Source of the DNA: Polyodon spathula
Lineage: Eukaryota > Chordata > Actinopteri > Acipenseriformes > Polyodontidae
Length of the DNA: 64,000 nt
Reading direction: 5' to 3'
NCBI RefSeq assembly: GCF_017654505.1
Contig: NC_054538.1
Span: forward strand, 52,016,286 to 52,080,285
Within the stretch, counting starts at the first letter, position 1. Every line of letters begins with the position of its first letter. The notes below the pieces were generated by a model, which ran no database searches, had not been told where the DNA came from, and saw only the letters and a list, made by a program, of their open reading frames with translations. The position numbers were made by a program, and so were the translations under genes. This document shows positions 1 to 11,440 of this stretch, piece by piece.

Positions 1-34
1 TGATGAAAGGATGAAATGAAGGGGCCCTTTAGAC

Positions 35-135
35 CAGGGGTGTCAAACTCCAGTCCTCAAGGGCTGCAGGGTCTTCTGGTTTTTATTCCAACTTAAGCTC
101 TCAATTAACATAATTAATCTGATTTGTTCAATTTA
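35..135 (+). repeat. hAT-type MITE, left end only
   Basis: It begins CAGGGGTGTCAAACTCCAG and continues through CTGCAGG, CTTCTGGT and CAACTTAAGCTCTCAATTAA, matching the left half of the complete copy at 15743-16063. No right terminal inverted repeat follows, so it is a fragment. The sequence from about 136 to 470 shows nothing I recognise. Confidence 0.7.
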
Positions 136-469
136 ACATTTGACATTTTAACTTGGGCCACTAGAAAGTAAGCTCTGGATTTTATTTTCTGATTGTCCTG
201 ACTTGTTTCATATCTTCATTATATAGGTTGTATGAAAGGTCAGATTTATGCCACAGAACATTTAACTGGAATATAAGTGACACATTGTTACTGTTCTCTT
301 GATTACAAAGGTGTGTGGTTGCACAACAAACCCATGAGTTCAATGGTATACAATTATGAGGCTGAAAACAATTAAATCACATCAAGCTGTGAACAAAAGA
401 TGGCAAATTGAAAACGCATTTAATGCTTGTATAATATGGTAATAATAAAGTGTTATGGTAAATCGATAA

Positions 470-690
470 ACAGTCACCCAATTAAGTAGAACTTTTCAAA
501 GTTTAGCTAGCGCTCCTTGGTGGAGTTTATGGTTTTTGATTATTTTATTTTATTATGATTTGTAAATAAACATAGTTGCTGCCCTGTGTTTCTATATCTG
601 TTGTGGTCCAGAGTACTTCTTTTGCACTAGAAGACAGTCGTAAGCCCCCCTAAAACAAAACCATCACCCAAGAAGACGGTTTGTCACATA
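470..690 (+). repeat. LTR-like 3' end followed by retroelement leader (tentative)
   Basis: An AATAAA at about 566 is followed by a run ending GTTTGTCACA and then TATGGTGGAGAATGCAGG. This arrangement resembles an LTR 3' end joined to the leader of fish Gypsy-type elements. The gag-like fragment that follows at 780-1043 supports it. The 5' LTR boundary is not visible. Confidence 0.35.
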
Positions 691-779
691 TGGTGGAGAA
701 TGCAGGCATCACAATAAATTGTCTGAGTGTAAAAGAAGAGAAAATGAAGAGTGACTCAAGCCATGCTGGGTTCCCTACA

Positions 780-1043
780 TCCTCAGATCTGGGGATGTTG
801 TTAAACTTTTTTTAGTTTGGCCCCTTGAGCAAACCCAACTGGTCTGACGGCAACTTTGGAGGCCTGGGAGGTCTGATTCTACCAGCACTGGGAACTACTT
901 CCAGAAAAAGAGAGAGAGAGTTGCTGCTGCCGGAACCAGAGTACCATAGAGCACCCATGTGTGAGTATTGTGGGGAACAGACCCACTGCCCATACCCAGA
1001 GCCAGAGAGGAAGGATCTGTCGCTGTATGCAGATTGTTATTGA
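780..1043 (+). pseudogene. Gag-like fragment of an LTR retroelement
   Basis: The + strand frame from 825 reads through a short proline/glutamate-rich stretch (LLLPEPEYHRAP) to a Cys-rich knuckle-like piece (CEYCGEQTHC) and stops at 1043. Such a Pro/Glu-rich segment before a Cys/His knuckle is typical of the C-terminal half of fish Gypsy-like Gag proteins. The fragment is short, lacks the rest of gag and pol, and is probably dead. An N-terminal gag piece of similar type lies in opposite orientation at 1695-1990. Confidence 0.4.
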
Positions 1044-1690
1044 TTGAGGCTTTTTGTTCATATCTAAGCAGTCCTAGGGTGTACAGCCACCGTTCAAAAT
1101 TCTCTGGAATGGTCCTGACGTGAAGGTTCATGGAAAGGTATATTACACCCCAAAATGTCGACCTAGGAAGTGTGTAAAATTAGCACTTTCAGCTGGTTAG
1201 CACCTATTGGTTTATTCAACATTTCTCTGACTAGGAATATTGTAGGAAGCTCATTAAAATACTTCTGAACTCTCCACAACCTACTCGACAAGTCTGTTCC
1301 AAAAAGTCTGAAATTCTGGTTTGACCCTTAGCCAAAAAATGTCTCCAACTTCCCAAAAGATTACATACCAGTATATGTTTTGGGGCAAAAAAAAAAAAAA
1401 ATTGAGTGGGTGGTGCAGCCAAAAAACACAATGCCACATTCCCCTTGTCCCCAAAATGGCCAAATACAAAATTTGGGGGACCTACGACTTTGCATTATTT
1501 TGCGTGCTCCATAGTGCCCCCAGTGGAAGGGTTGGGAGAAAAAAATTAAATTGTTCAAAGAATAGGGTAGCATCTTATAGTAAGAGCAAACCCTAGGACT
1601 CTACCTTTTACTGTTTGCTCCTGGGCCCCCCCCCCCCCAAACCCAAGTTTTCAGAGCCCTGGCAAGACGTTACTGTGTTAATGTTTTCCT
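1044..1690. other. No recognisable gene; homopolymer tracts
   Basis: Apart from an A run near 1387 and a C run near 1627, I see no coding signal, terminal repeats or known element in this stretch. Open frames on both strands here are short and overlap each other. Confidence 0.5.
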
Positions 1691-1694
1691 TTTA

Positions 1695-1990
1695 AGACCA
1701 GGTTGTACTGCCTGTGGCTCTGGAGTTGGTGTGACTCCTCCCGATGGGACTGGAGATGGTGGGACCCCTCCAATATTTTCAGCCAGGTAGTAGAGCACCA
1801 TGGCTGTAATTTCTAAGAGGGACGCTTGGTGATGTTGCTGTTCCCAGGCTTCTCATTGCTCCCCATCTCGGGCCCACAACTGGTTGACTGTCATCTGAAG
1901 GGTCTCCTTGAGGTTCTCCTCAGGGTCCAGCAGCCAGTCCCATATCTTCTCTGAGGGTGTTGGAGGCTGGTGCTTCCCCCTCGTGACAGT
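1695..1990 (-). pseudogene. Gag N-terminal-like fragment of an LTR retroelement
   Basis: Translated on the minus strand the region gives WDWLLDPEENLKETLQ and MTVNQLWARDGEQ, a stop, then LLEITAMVLYYLAENIGG and a Pro/Thr-rich segment. This helix-rich pattern followed by a Pro-rich linker resembles the N-terminal half of Gag in fish Gypsy-like elements. The in-frame TGA and the absence of flanking LTRs and pol show a dead fragment. Confidence 0.45.
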
Positions 1991-3185
1991 TGACAGTGAC
2001 ATGAAAGACAGTTGTTATTAATTATTGTTATTAATTAACACAGTTTGTCAAAACTTGTAAACAAACGGTGTTCAAAAATTAACAGACCAATGGTACACCT
2101 GTGTCTTGTATCGCTATATTTTGTAAATATATTTAGGAATTTCTTTATAATCCACAAATAAAAAAAGAAGCTGCGTGACAGCAATAAGAGCCGTAGTTGT
2201 ATGTATGGTACAGCTGTATTTTTTTGTTTTACTGTATTTTTATAAACAAGTTTAGATTTTTTCTTTTATTATATTAATATAGTAAAGGTCAAGGATGAGA
2301 AATTTGCTAGAATTTTGTGTTTTTGAGTGTGTGAGTCAAGTGTACCTTACCCATGGTTTATACCTATTTGCTTAAAATTGTCAGAAATTTGAGCATAAAC
2401 TTTTTATAGATTCTAGATCTTTTTGAACACTTCTATCTGTGCATAGAAACTAGAGCCTGTACTTCCTCAGCGTCCCAAGGCTGTACTTTTCTACTATCAC
2501 ACTTGTTGTTTGTCTTTCGGGAGTGTACGGACTGCTGCAGCGTAATGACAAAAATCCTTAACTCCGCCCCTTTGCCTGGCTTGGCCCAGAGCAAGATTCA
2601 GATGTCTTGTGAGGCCAAAGTTTCATGGTTTGGTTCAACAAATAGCCAGTGGAGAACCACTCGTACCTGTACCGTCCCAAGCCCTCACGGGTCAGATGTG
2701 CCAGTGGAAAAGGGGTACATATGTGGGTGACGTCAGATCAAGACATGCAACACACAGGACCGCGAGGTGAAGCGCTGATGTGCATATTTATTGTAAAATA
2801 AATTGTTTATACACAACAAAACACTCAAAACAAAAGGCATGATGGCCAAAATAAACACACAATAACACCAAACACAGTGAACACTATAGTATTGAGCTGG
2901 ATTTAAAGCCAGCAAGAGTAGCAATTGTTTATATTCCTTTTTATATCTTACTGTCTTGCTCTCTTGTTCCTCCTCTCAACACTCAACCACAAGAGATATT
3001 TTCACTTCTTTTATGTAGCTGTGCACAATCAAAAAAGCACACGTATACTGGTAAGTATAAACGTGAAATTGCAAATTAAGAAAATAAATATTCAGTCTTA
3101 AATAATATTACATAAAATACATAATTTCTGAATTATGAAGTATACATGCTTCTAAACTATTTTTTAAATATTGGGTAATAATTTA
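1991..3185. other. AT-rich stretch with no recognised gene
   Basis: Mostly AT-rich DNA. Short open frames at 2503-2730 (+) and 2733-2924 (-) have no family resemblance I can see. The boundary to the Penelope-like fragment on the right is not sharp. Confidence 0.5.
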
Positions 3186-3189
3186 GAAT

Positions 3190-3676
3190 ATGTAATTATT
3201 AATGGTACTCTCTTAACCCTCTCTTCCTTTTTCTTATAATCAAGTAGTTCATTCCTACTGAGTCTGTAAATGTTTCTCAATTTTCTCTCAATAATTTGTT
3301 ATTGTATATCTTAATTTTTAAGATTTATTTTTAATTCCTTTCTCTGTTTTTTGTAGTCATTTTCATCAGAACATGTTATTTTTATCCTTATACCCAGTCC
3401 TTTATGAATTGCTCTTATAGTATAGATAAGCTGTTCAGATGACATATGTAGGTACTGATGCATATCAGTAGGTTTTGAGTAAAGATCTGTTTTAATAGAT
3501 CCTTGATTAAGTTTAACCAAGGTGTCTAGGAATTCAATTTCAGATTTTGTCCACCTTAAATCCACCAAAATGTTAGCATGGTTATCATTTGCCAATTTAT
3601 GAAACTGTACAAGAAATTCTTCTCCAAGTGTCCATATTCCAAATATGTCATTGTGGAAGGGCGGTGGGCAATTCAC
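3190..3676 (-). pseudogene. Penelope-like element reverse transcriptase remnant
   Basis: The minus-strand frame holds NDIFGIW, then EIEFLDTLV, KTDLYSKPTD, a QYLHMSS-type segment, IRIKITCSDENDY and, further on, NELLDYKKKEERV. This order (DDIFxIW, FLD, TxLYxKPTD, YLH, RxxRICSD, then LLxYKxK) is that of the C-terminal RT palm and thumb of Penelope-like retroelements. The first Asp of the catalytic DD pair is Asn here, and the frame is open only from the palm motif onward. No endonuclease (GIY-YIG) domain is visible. It is a dead 5'-truncated fragment; assignment rests on motif order. Confidence 0.6.
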
Positions 3677-4100
3677 TGACTCAGAGACAAAACTATTTGT
3701 TGTCGCTCAGGCACACTGATTTATTTATGCCTGCAGAGGGCGCTGTTGTCCAGGGCCTGAGTGCTGACAACAATAAAAAGGACCACTGTGTTACCAATGC
3801 TAGTATACCGTCCAATCGCACAGACAAGTGCTCACAAATAATAGTGAAAACAAAAGGCAAAAGAAAAAGGGAAAATAAAACGTAATAAAACGTAATAACA
3901 AAACTACACCATAAAAGGTACGTTCCCCCACCGTCGCTGTCCGTATGGCTCGGGTCTTCAGCCTGTGCTTTGCTATTCCCCTGCTATACTCATTGGGGTT
4001 GTCCAGGTTTCCCTGCTAACTAGACACGTCCTGATTCTGGTACGTAATTATAATTATTTTCGTGCTTTTTCAGCTATCATGAAAATGAAGCACGAAAGGG
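3677..4100. other. Unassigned sequence between retroelement fragments
   Basis: Short frames occur but none matches a family. The sequence may be part of the LTR of the minus-strand gag element to its right, since a tRNA-like unit shared with that element's other flank begins near 4105. I cannot define LTR ends. Confidence 0.4.
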
Positions 4101-4104
4101 TGAG

Positions 4105-4192
4105 GCAATCCACACACAGGCAGAATGCTGGCGCGAACCTGGGACCTCTCGCACTAAAGCATAGAGCAGATACCGCTGTACAAAGGTGCCCT
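4105..4192 (-). repeat. tRNA-like repeat unit, copy A
   Basis: On the minus strand it reads TGTACAGCGGTATCTGC, then GCGAGAGGTCCCAGG and GGTTCGCGCC, resembling tRNA D-arm and T-arm (A-box and B-box) segments. The same unit is repeated at 5849-5960, on the far side of a gag-like region. It is not a functional tRNA: the acceptor stem does not pair convincingly. Confidence 0.5.
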
Positions 4193-4277
4193 GCTGCTGC
4201 CTCCCCCCACCCCAGCCTCAAGTCCGCCCTGGACGCTCACCAGGCTACAGTCTGACGAGTGACACCAGTGTAGTGAT

Positions 4278-4583
4278 CTAGATTAATGCAGGCAGGCGCA
4301 TGACACAGGGCGAGGCAATCCACACAGAGGCAGAGGGCAGGGTTGTTGTCCCCTCTTCAGCGGCAGCTTGACACATCTCAGCCCGAGGCTTGTCGGCCCC
4401 TCTCTGTTCAGCCACCTTCTCCCAGTCCCTAGCCACCCGCAACACACTCTGTAGGGTCTGAGGCTTTTGCAACCTCAGGTAGCTCCACAAGGGGCATGGC
4501 CTGAGCGCCTTGACAAACTGGTATCGGGCGTTGTATTCCTGCTCTCTGGGGCTTGCAGGTGCAAAGGCCCGCAGACTTTCCAT
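4278..4583 (-). pseudogene. Gag-like fragment (capsid region) of an LTR retroelement
   Basis: The minus-strand frame includes AFAPASPREQEYNARYQFVK, LRPCPLWSYLRLQKPQTL and VARDWEKVAEQ. The pattern (aRYxFVxaL..pxL..yLrLQkPxTL..al..ArdWE) is that of the C-terminal capsid helices of Gypsy/retrotransposon Gag. The frame is open for 101 codons, then lost. With the coiled-coil-like N-terminal piece at 5324-5797 on the same strand it makes one broken gag about 1.5 kb long. Confidence 0.5.
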
Positions 4584-5323
4584 CTCTATGTCTGAGTCAG
4601 CTTCTCTAGTTTCTCACTAGGCTGGCGCAGTCGGCGACTAAAATCCAGCCTGATGGCATCTTGGTCTGTCAGACAGCCAAAATGATGTCCAAGTGCCTAG
4701 GTGAGGGCTGCATAACTCGCTTTGGGCAGGGGAAGATTTAAGACAGTAGTCCTCAAAGTAATTTGGGCAGGTGTCAGATCTTTCACATTCCCATTGGCTA
4801 CTCACTTGCCTTCAATTTTCATGCAGAATCCTGTGAATGGCCTCTGATTACTTATGATTGGACAGCTGCGTAAAACCTGGCAGATATTTGACTCTCCTAT
4901 TGGTTAAACTTACTGTCAGTACTTGCAACTGACAAAGTTTATATCCCACCCAGCTAACTTATGATTGGGCTACCGCAGAGAAAATGCAGATATTCAATTG
5001 GTTAATCGTATCGCAGAGGCCCTTCAGAAAAAAAAAAAAATGTTGAGTACGTACAAGCACAGCATAAGCGAGCAGTACTGTCAACAGACTGCTGTGAAGC
5101 TTCTGTTGGAAAACGTATTTAAGGCTTTATTTATTTTCTCACACTACAACCTGCCAGTAATGTGTTCATGACCCATAATTTAAGAACATCTGTCGCAGGC
5201 AAGATGGTCTGGCTTCATGGGCATGAATTTGCCCACGGGCACCACTTTGTGGACCGCTGATTTAAGAGAACCAGCTGTGCATTCCCCATCAGTGCCGCTG
5301 CTAGCCTAAGCAAGCACTCCCTC
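4584..5323 (-). other. Broken middle part of the gag-like region plus unassigned DNA
   Basis: Between the two gag-like pieces the frame is broken. Stretches such as an A run near 5030 and AT-rich sequence suggest other insertions. I see no further recognisable domain. Confidence 0.35.
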
Positions 5324-5810
5324 TCACTCTAGCCCTGGAGCACAGCCATTAGCTCTGGCACCATCACAGTTGGGGATCTTAATGTGGCTGCTGGGTCCCC
5401 CTGTCCTCCCGTTGGCAGCATACAGCCCCTCTATTGGCATATCTTCATTATTAGCCCTCCGTAAGTAGGGTTGCCACTTGGCCCTACCGCCATATCCTGT
5501 GGTGGTTGCGGGCCTCCCTCCGTCCCCAGAGTGGTGTAGAGCATCGCCATCTTGTCTGTTATGGTATGGTGCCGGAGTCAAAATGGCGTTGCACCTTATG
5601 CTCCTTTCCATCAGCAGCACTGCCCACGCCATTTCTGCCCCCTCCCCTAGTTCACCCTGCACCGGGCTGCTGCTGCGTACAGGCTCCTCTGGACCTCTCC
5701 CACCTGCGCTTGCTTCCACTATCCAACTCCGTTGCCGCGTGAGGTGCTCCTCCATCTCCCTTATTCTAGCCTCCATATCCAAGATCTCATGTTCCATATC
5801 CCACCTTTAA
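5324..5810 (-). pseudogene. Gag N-terminus-like ORF of an LTR retroelement
   Basis: The minus-strand ORF begins MEHEILDMEARIREMEEHL, a short coiled coil, and becomes Pro/Gly/Arg-rich and low in complexity. A short coiled coil near the start is common in retrotransposon Gag proteins. Its position just downstream (on the minus strand) of the tRNA-like unit at 5849-5960, and upstream of the capsid-like fragment at 4278-4583, supports a single degraded element. No pol domain is present in the window. Confidence 0.45.
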
Positions 5811-5848
5811 TACCAATGTAGCTATCTCGGTTCCCGTAGGCAGGGCGA

Positions 5849-5960
5849 GGCAATCCACACACAGGCGGAGGGCAGGCGCGAACCCAGGGCGGAGGGCAGG
5901 CGCGAACCCAGGACCTCTCGCACTGAAGTATACCGCCAATACCGCTATACAAAAGAGCCA
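5849..5960 (-). repeat. tRNA-like repeat unit, copy B, with internal 24-bp duplication
   Basis: The minus strand reads TATAGCGGTATTGGCGG, then GCGAGAGGTCCTGG and GGTTCGCGCC, like copy A at 4105-4192. The segment containing GGCGGAGGGCAGGCGCGAAC is partly duplicated in tandem. Both copies share the adjoining GCGAGGCAATCCACAC tract. They may mark the LTRs of the gag-bearing element, or be SINE heads. Confidence 0.5.
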
Positions 5961-6058
5961 GCTCCTTTGCAAGGAGCATATATCGGGCTTATGTCTCTGC
6001 ATGTCTGCATGTGATTACGTCACCTGCCAGCACGGCTGCTGCCTTCTCCCATGCACGC

Positions 6059-6061
<3 letters not shown>

Positions 6062-6100
<39 letters not shown>

Positions 6101-6113
6101 ATATATATATATA
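6062..6113. repeat. (AT)n microsatellite
   Basis: An AT dinucleotide run with a few interruptions. Confidence 0.9.
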
Positions 6114-6689
6114 CTAGATCTATTTCTGATCAAAATCTGCTAAATTTGAATTCTAAAATATGATTCATAACACTAGACTCCTAATTACAAATACTGCAAG
6201 TGGATTTAACACATGACATGAAGTTATACAAAGAGATGCATTATTTAGTTTAAGCATTGACTCAGATTGTTACTACAGATAGCCGTTGTTATTGACATTT
6301 TTTTCGGTAATGATACATTTTGTAATGTGCAGGTTTATGTTTTGGTATTTCTTTTTTCTTTGTGGGTGTGTGGGCGAGCTTTTCTAGAACAGATACAATC
6401 GGTTTCAAGTCCTACGAGGTGCCATATTTGCAAGACCTTTCTAAAGCCAACACACGCATTTTTAACAACAGGGGACGAGGTAGGTGTAAAACAATAAAGA
6501 CACATACTCGCAAGTAACCAGAAACAATAGTAATATTGGTATTTAAATTGAGCATTGGTAGTTTTTAACCGTTTTATCCTTTCAACATGAACCCCTTGGA
6601 GATTAATATGGCTGCTAGATAATTTATATAATAGATACTAGCAAGTTGTATTTCAGCAGGTATAAATAGCTGGGTAGCTCACAAAGGCT

Positions 6690-6725
6690 TATATATATAT
6701 ATATATATATATATCATATATATAG

Positions 6726-6755
<30 letters not shown>
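6690..6755. repeat. (AT)n microsatellite
   Basis: An interrupted AT dinucleotide run. Confidence 0.85.
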
Positions 6756-6759
<4 letters not shown>

Positions 6760-6996
6760 GTATACCAGATTATATAGATATTATGTATAATTGATCGGTC
6801 AGTAAAACACATATAACCTAGCCTGCTTTATGATTTCTAATAACTATAATACAGTATTAGAATTTTATATATATTTATAACAGGTATGTTTCTTGTATAT
6901 GTTTGTATTTATTTGACTAAATCGGTCAGGATAATGTTATATTTTATATATTATTTTGTTAATATCCCAATAAAAATGTACATTGCAGTCGTTTTG

Positions 6997-7102
<106 letters not shown>

Positions 7103-8201
7103 CCAGTAAATTAGTCATGAAAGTTGGTAAGATTACATTGTGTATTTCAAGAGTAAGGATAATGTAATGTTACAGGAGTCGTTATTCTGTGTATGTGTTT
7201 TTTCTTTTTCTCTTTTCCTAACACCCACTCCTTGAAAACCAAAAAAAAAAAAAAAAGAACTGTTGATGCACATTAACCGCTAGAAAGGGCTGTGGGTTTC
7301 TTTGACAATAACACGTTCATTTTAAACCCAAAAGGTCATTTCACCAGTGTTCCAACACAGATAGCTGCTGACTGTCTCAGTGTTTGTCTATAACCTTCAC
7401 TATCGAATTAAATATTAGCTGCATCCACTACTTCTAATTATGTATTTGGGGGACACTTGCACGTTTTGCCTTCAGAACAAATCCATGTTAAAGAATAAGT
7501 GTTAAGTTTAGTATTACATGTTGAGTATCACTCTTGCTCTGTGGTATTTCCCTAGAATCCCACGCCTTCACTGTTTATTTTAATAGGAGTCGACATTGAT
7601 TAACTCATCTGCATAAAATATTTTTTTTGGTGATTTCGTAAAATTATTTTGTATAATGCATCAGTTATTTAGAATCTGACTTATTTTCTGACGTTTTGTT
7701 CTCCATATTTATCCTTTTTTGTACTTACCTAAGCATGTTTTGTATATTATAATTTTACTATTAGCCAAATGATCTCAATAATATTTGCGATCACGTTTTT
7801 TTTTTTTTCTGTACACCAAATTCTTTTCTTTCTTAGTTTGAATGTTTAGCCTATATAAAAATATATGTGTATTCTTTAAGTGTCATTATATGAAACGAAT
7901 TTGAAAAAAAAAAGTATTACAATCAAATCTAAATAATGAAGGTTGCCATTAATAATGCTATATTTCCTTACAACGCTCACATTGTCACTTGGCTACACTT
8001 CCACTTGAGGCTTTTTGATTGATTCCACTACTGTTCAAATACCTGTATAACACTGGAAGGCGTTCTAGTTTCAAAACTGCATTAGCAGGATCTGTAAAAC
8101 TGTTTACCTTCCCAGAAGTATCGTACTCAGAAAACATGGTACCTTAGACGCTCTAGAGCCGCTGGAACGTCTAGAATTCTTATTTTGTGTGGGTTCTTTA
8201 A

Positions 8202-8318
8202 TATATATATATATATATATATATGAAATTGTTTTTTGAAATAAAATTCATTATAAATATTATATAGATATATATATACTTATATATATATATATATAAT
8301 AATATATATATATATATT
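8202..8318. repeat. Interrupted (AT)n microsatellites
   Basis: Several AT runs separated by short AT-rich spacers. Confidence 0.8.
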
Positions 8319-9693
8319 GAAAATGTATAATATATAAGTTGAAATTGTATTTTAAATAGAATCGCATCTACTTCAGTAATTAGAGCCTTCATGTTTACAA
8401 ACTGAACGTGCCTCTATGCTTTTATATAACGCCCGCAGGAACAATCTAGTGCAGAGCAGAATAGACAGCCACTGTAACGCAGTGCTAAACAATAACTAGG
8501 CGTTGTGCTGTACTAATGCAAAGCCGATGGAGTAAGTAAACGTTTTACCAATAAATTCTCAGAAAAGAAATGCGATAGTTGCATGGTGTTCTACTTTCAT
8601 TTTTCGCCTTGTAAATGTATTCTAAATACCTGGTCATCTTTGTTTCTTAAGACACTGAAGCATATTTTACAGAACCTTATGTCCTTTAGGTTTCCGTTTC
8701 TATCTTTAGTATACCCCTTTGTGTGTGTCAGTGTTATTGTTTATTTATGTATGTATGCATGTATGTATGTATGTATTTATTTATTATTTTATGTATTTAT
8801 TATACTTGTACCTGCCCTGGCTTGATTTGTCATAGATCCAGCCCATAAACTAAATATGGGCGGGGCGATAAGCGGAAACCTTGGTGAAGATGGGTTTCTT
8901 CGTTTAAACGGTCATATTCTCGCACAAACACAGACATAGACAGCTTTCGAAGAGATGCGCTAGAACTTGGTATATACAGTAAAACATAAACAAAAAAAAA
9001 CCTATAGACATATTATTCTTACAACTCTACCACTTGAAATCGGTTTCGATCGACGTGAGAGAATATTATCTTGTGTTGGCATTAATACTCCTACACTTCC
9101 TTGCTTGTAAACCGGTGAGTTTCATATCGCAGCAAGTTCGTCCGCACAAGTTTTTCTTCTTCATACAACTGAGATGTCTTTGTACTGTAATTTTGGATGA
9201 ATTTACAGACACGAGTATGGATATGTTGAACTGCTAACCCAGGTAGGAAACAGTTTCAAAAAGGCACTCTCGCCAGTATTATGTTTCGCCGAGTCGCAGT
9301 AATATATAGATTTTGTTATTATTATTATTTATTTATTTGTTTTAACTGAAGCTTTATTTTCTGTTACGATGATTACACCATAGCCTAAATTATACAAAAC
9401 AGATGCTTTCATTTAAAGACCCTAAGACTGTGTCAGGAACTTACAACATGCAGAAACAAAACAAATGCCGAACTTCGTGCCTTGTTCTGCGCGGTTTACT
9501 TCAGTAACTGCGATGTTGTGAGTCGGCCAAAAAGTTTGAGCTATATGGACTTGAGGTTTGCGCCGCGCGTAGGGCAGAACTAGACCATCCCCAGAGACGA
9601 GTTAGTTCAGTCTAGTTTTGGTTCTGATGCTTTACCGAGAAATAAAGCAGCTATATATACCGTATTACTTCGAAAGAACGTCGTTTATGTGTG

Positions 9694-9877
<184 letters not shown>

Positions 9878-11440
9878 TAGAGACAGCAGTTGGGTCATGT
9901 AGATTAGTCAGAAAAAGTGTAATACTGTACAGTAATTTATGTGCTAAATTAATTATTATGTAATTATTATTGTTATTATGACAACCCACAGCAGCATCAC
10001 ATGATTTCTAACCGACTGTTGTATTCGCTAAGTTATGCTGTAGTTTCATAACAATTCCTTAAAGTCTAACCTCTGGGAGGCAGTGATGGACTGGTTTTGG
10101 TTTAGGATTTCCTCAACTCCTGTATTGGTTACTTATGTGTCAATCACATGCGTTAATCCAATAACTAGCTTCTTAAATGTTCACGGCGTGCCCGTCTTGA
10201 GCGCTGTAAACTTTCTTGACTCAAAATAAACTTCTCATAACAGGCACGAGACGGCAAATTGGTGCTGTGAATGAGGTTAATTATATTTTAAGGTATTTTG
10301 TACAGTTACCGGTATCCTGTTTTTGTTTAGCTTTTATACATGCCAATGAGGAATTATTATTAATATACATTGCTTTTTGTGTGAAATGTAAGTATATCAT
10401 TATTGTAACAGGGTTAAGGAAGTAGACTTACTGGTAAATAAACTAGTGTATAATGAGTACACATTGAAGTCTAGAAGTTGTTTGAATTACCTTCTGAAAA
10501 AACCAAACAAAACAAAGTGTTAATCGTTATGTTTTGTGATTGCTAACTGCATGATTGAAACTTTAAAGAACTATGTATTATTAGTGTATGTGGGGAAATA
10601 CCTGAATGTAGGATTAAAAATAATAATAAACTTTTGCAAGAATTGTAAGTTATTGTTAACTTCATAAAACGGCATTGTAGTCCATTGTCTGACCTATTTT
10701 GGTTTAACTGGGGGCTATTGCATTTCTTTAGTTGAAATCGGCAACTAAATAAAGAAGTGTCTAAAAGTAGCATTCGTTGGTAGCATATTATGTGGCGTTA
10801 TATTTTTTTTCTAATTTCTTATAGTCCATGTAACCCTTGCTTTTTTAATTCATTATTTAGCGAACACGTAATTGGGAAGTTGTCTCAAACTAGAGTTTAT
10901 TGTGACGCAGTTACTACAACTCGCTGCTACTGCCAGGAACCTTTCCCTTCTTTGTAGAACTGCTGTGATCAGCACTTTTAACTCGAACAATGGGACTGTA
11001 ATAAGGAACTTGGCCAGAAGTAAATAATACAAAAAAAAAAGAAAAAAAAAAGTAATGAAATCAGTTACTAGGTCTAAGTCATGCCCCTACATTTAATCAT
11101 ATCTGATTCCTTGCAGTTATGGCTTCCGTGTATTGGAACGTTTTTTTTTTTTTTGTTTGTTTTTTTTTTTGTTTCCAGTCAGCAATCTAAATATAAATAA
11201 GAATAAAAATATTTTACTATTTACTCTAGATTGCATAGTTTTTGCAAGCCTTAAGTAGTATCCTCACAGAACATGTGGTAATACAGAAAAGGGAACAACC
11301 TTTTTAAATGGCAGTTTATGAATCCTTTCAGATTACATTTAAATAGCTAATGCAACAAAAACTTAATATGCATCCACAGTTACAGGTTGCAGTGAAACTG
11401 AAAAGATAAAATGCTAATCCCAGTTTTATTTGTTCTGCAG

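Noticed and set aside
5478..5810. + strand ORF of 110 codons
   Set aside because: It is the antisense shadow of the minus-strand gag-like frame.
5900..5960. Functional tRNA gene on the minus strand
   Set aside because: A- and B-box-like segments are present but the acceptor stem and anticodon arm do not form a proper cloverleaf, and the unit is repeated.
8858..9245. BIM promoter and exon 1 around the GC box and the CCAG|GTAGGA donor-like site
   Set aside because: Single short motifs in AT-rich DNA without a CpG island or conserved exon; not enough to call.
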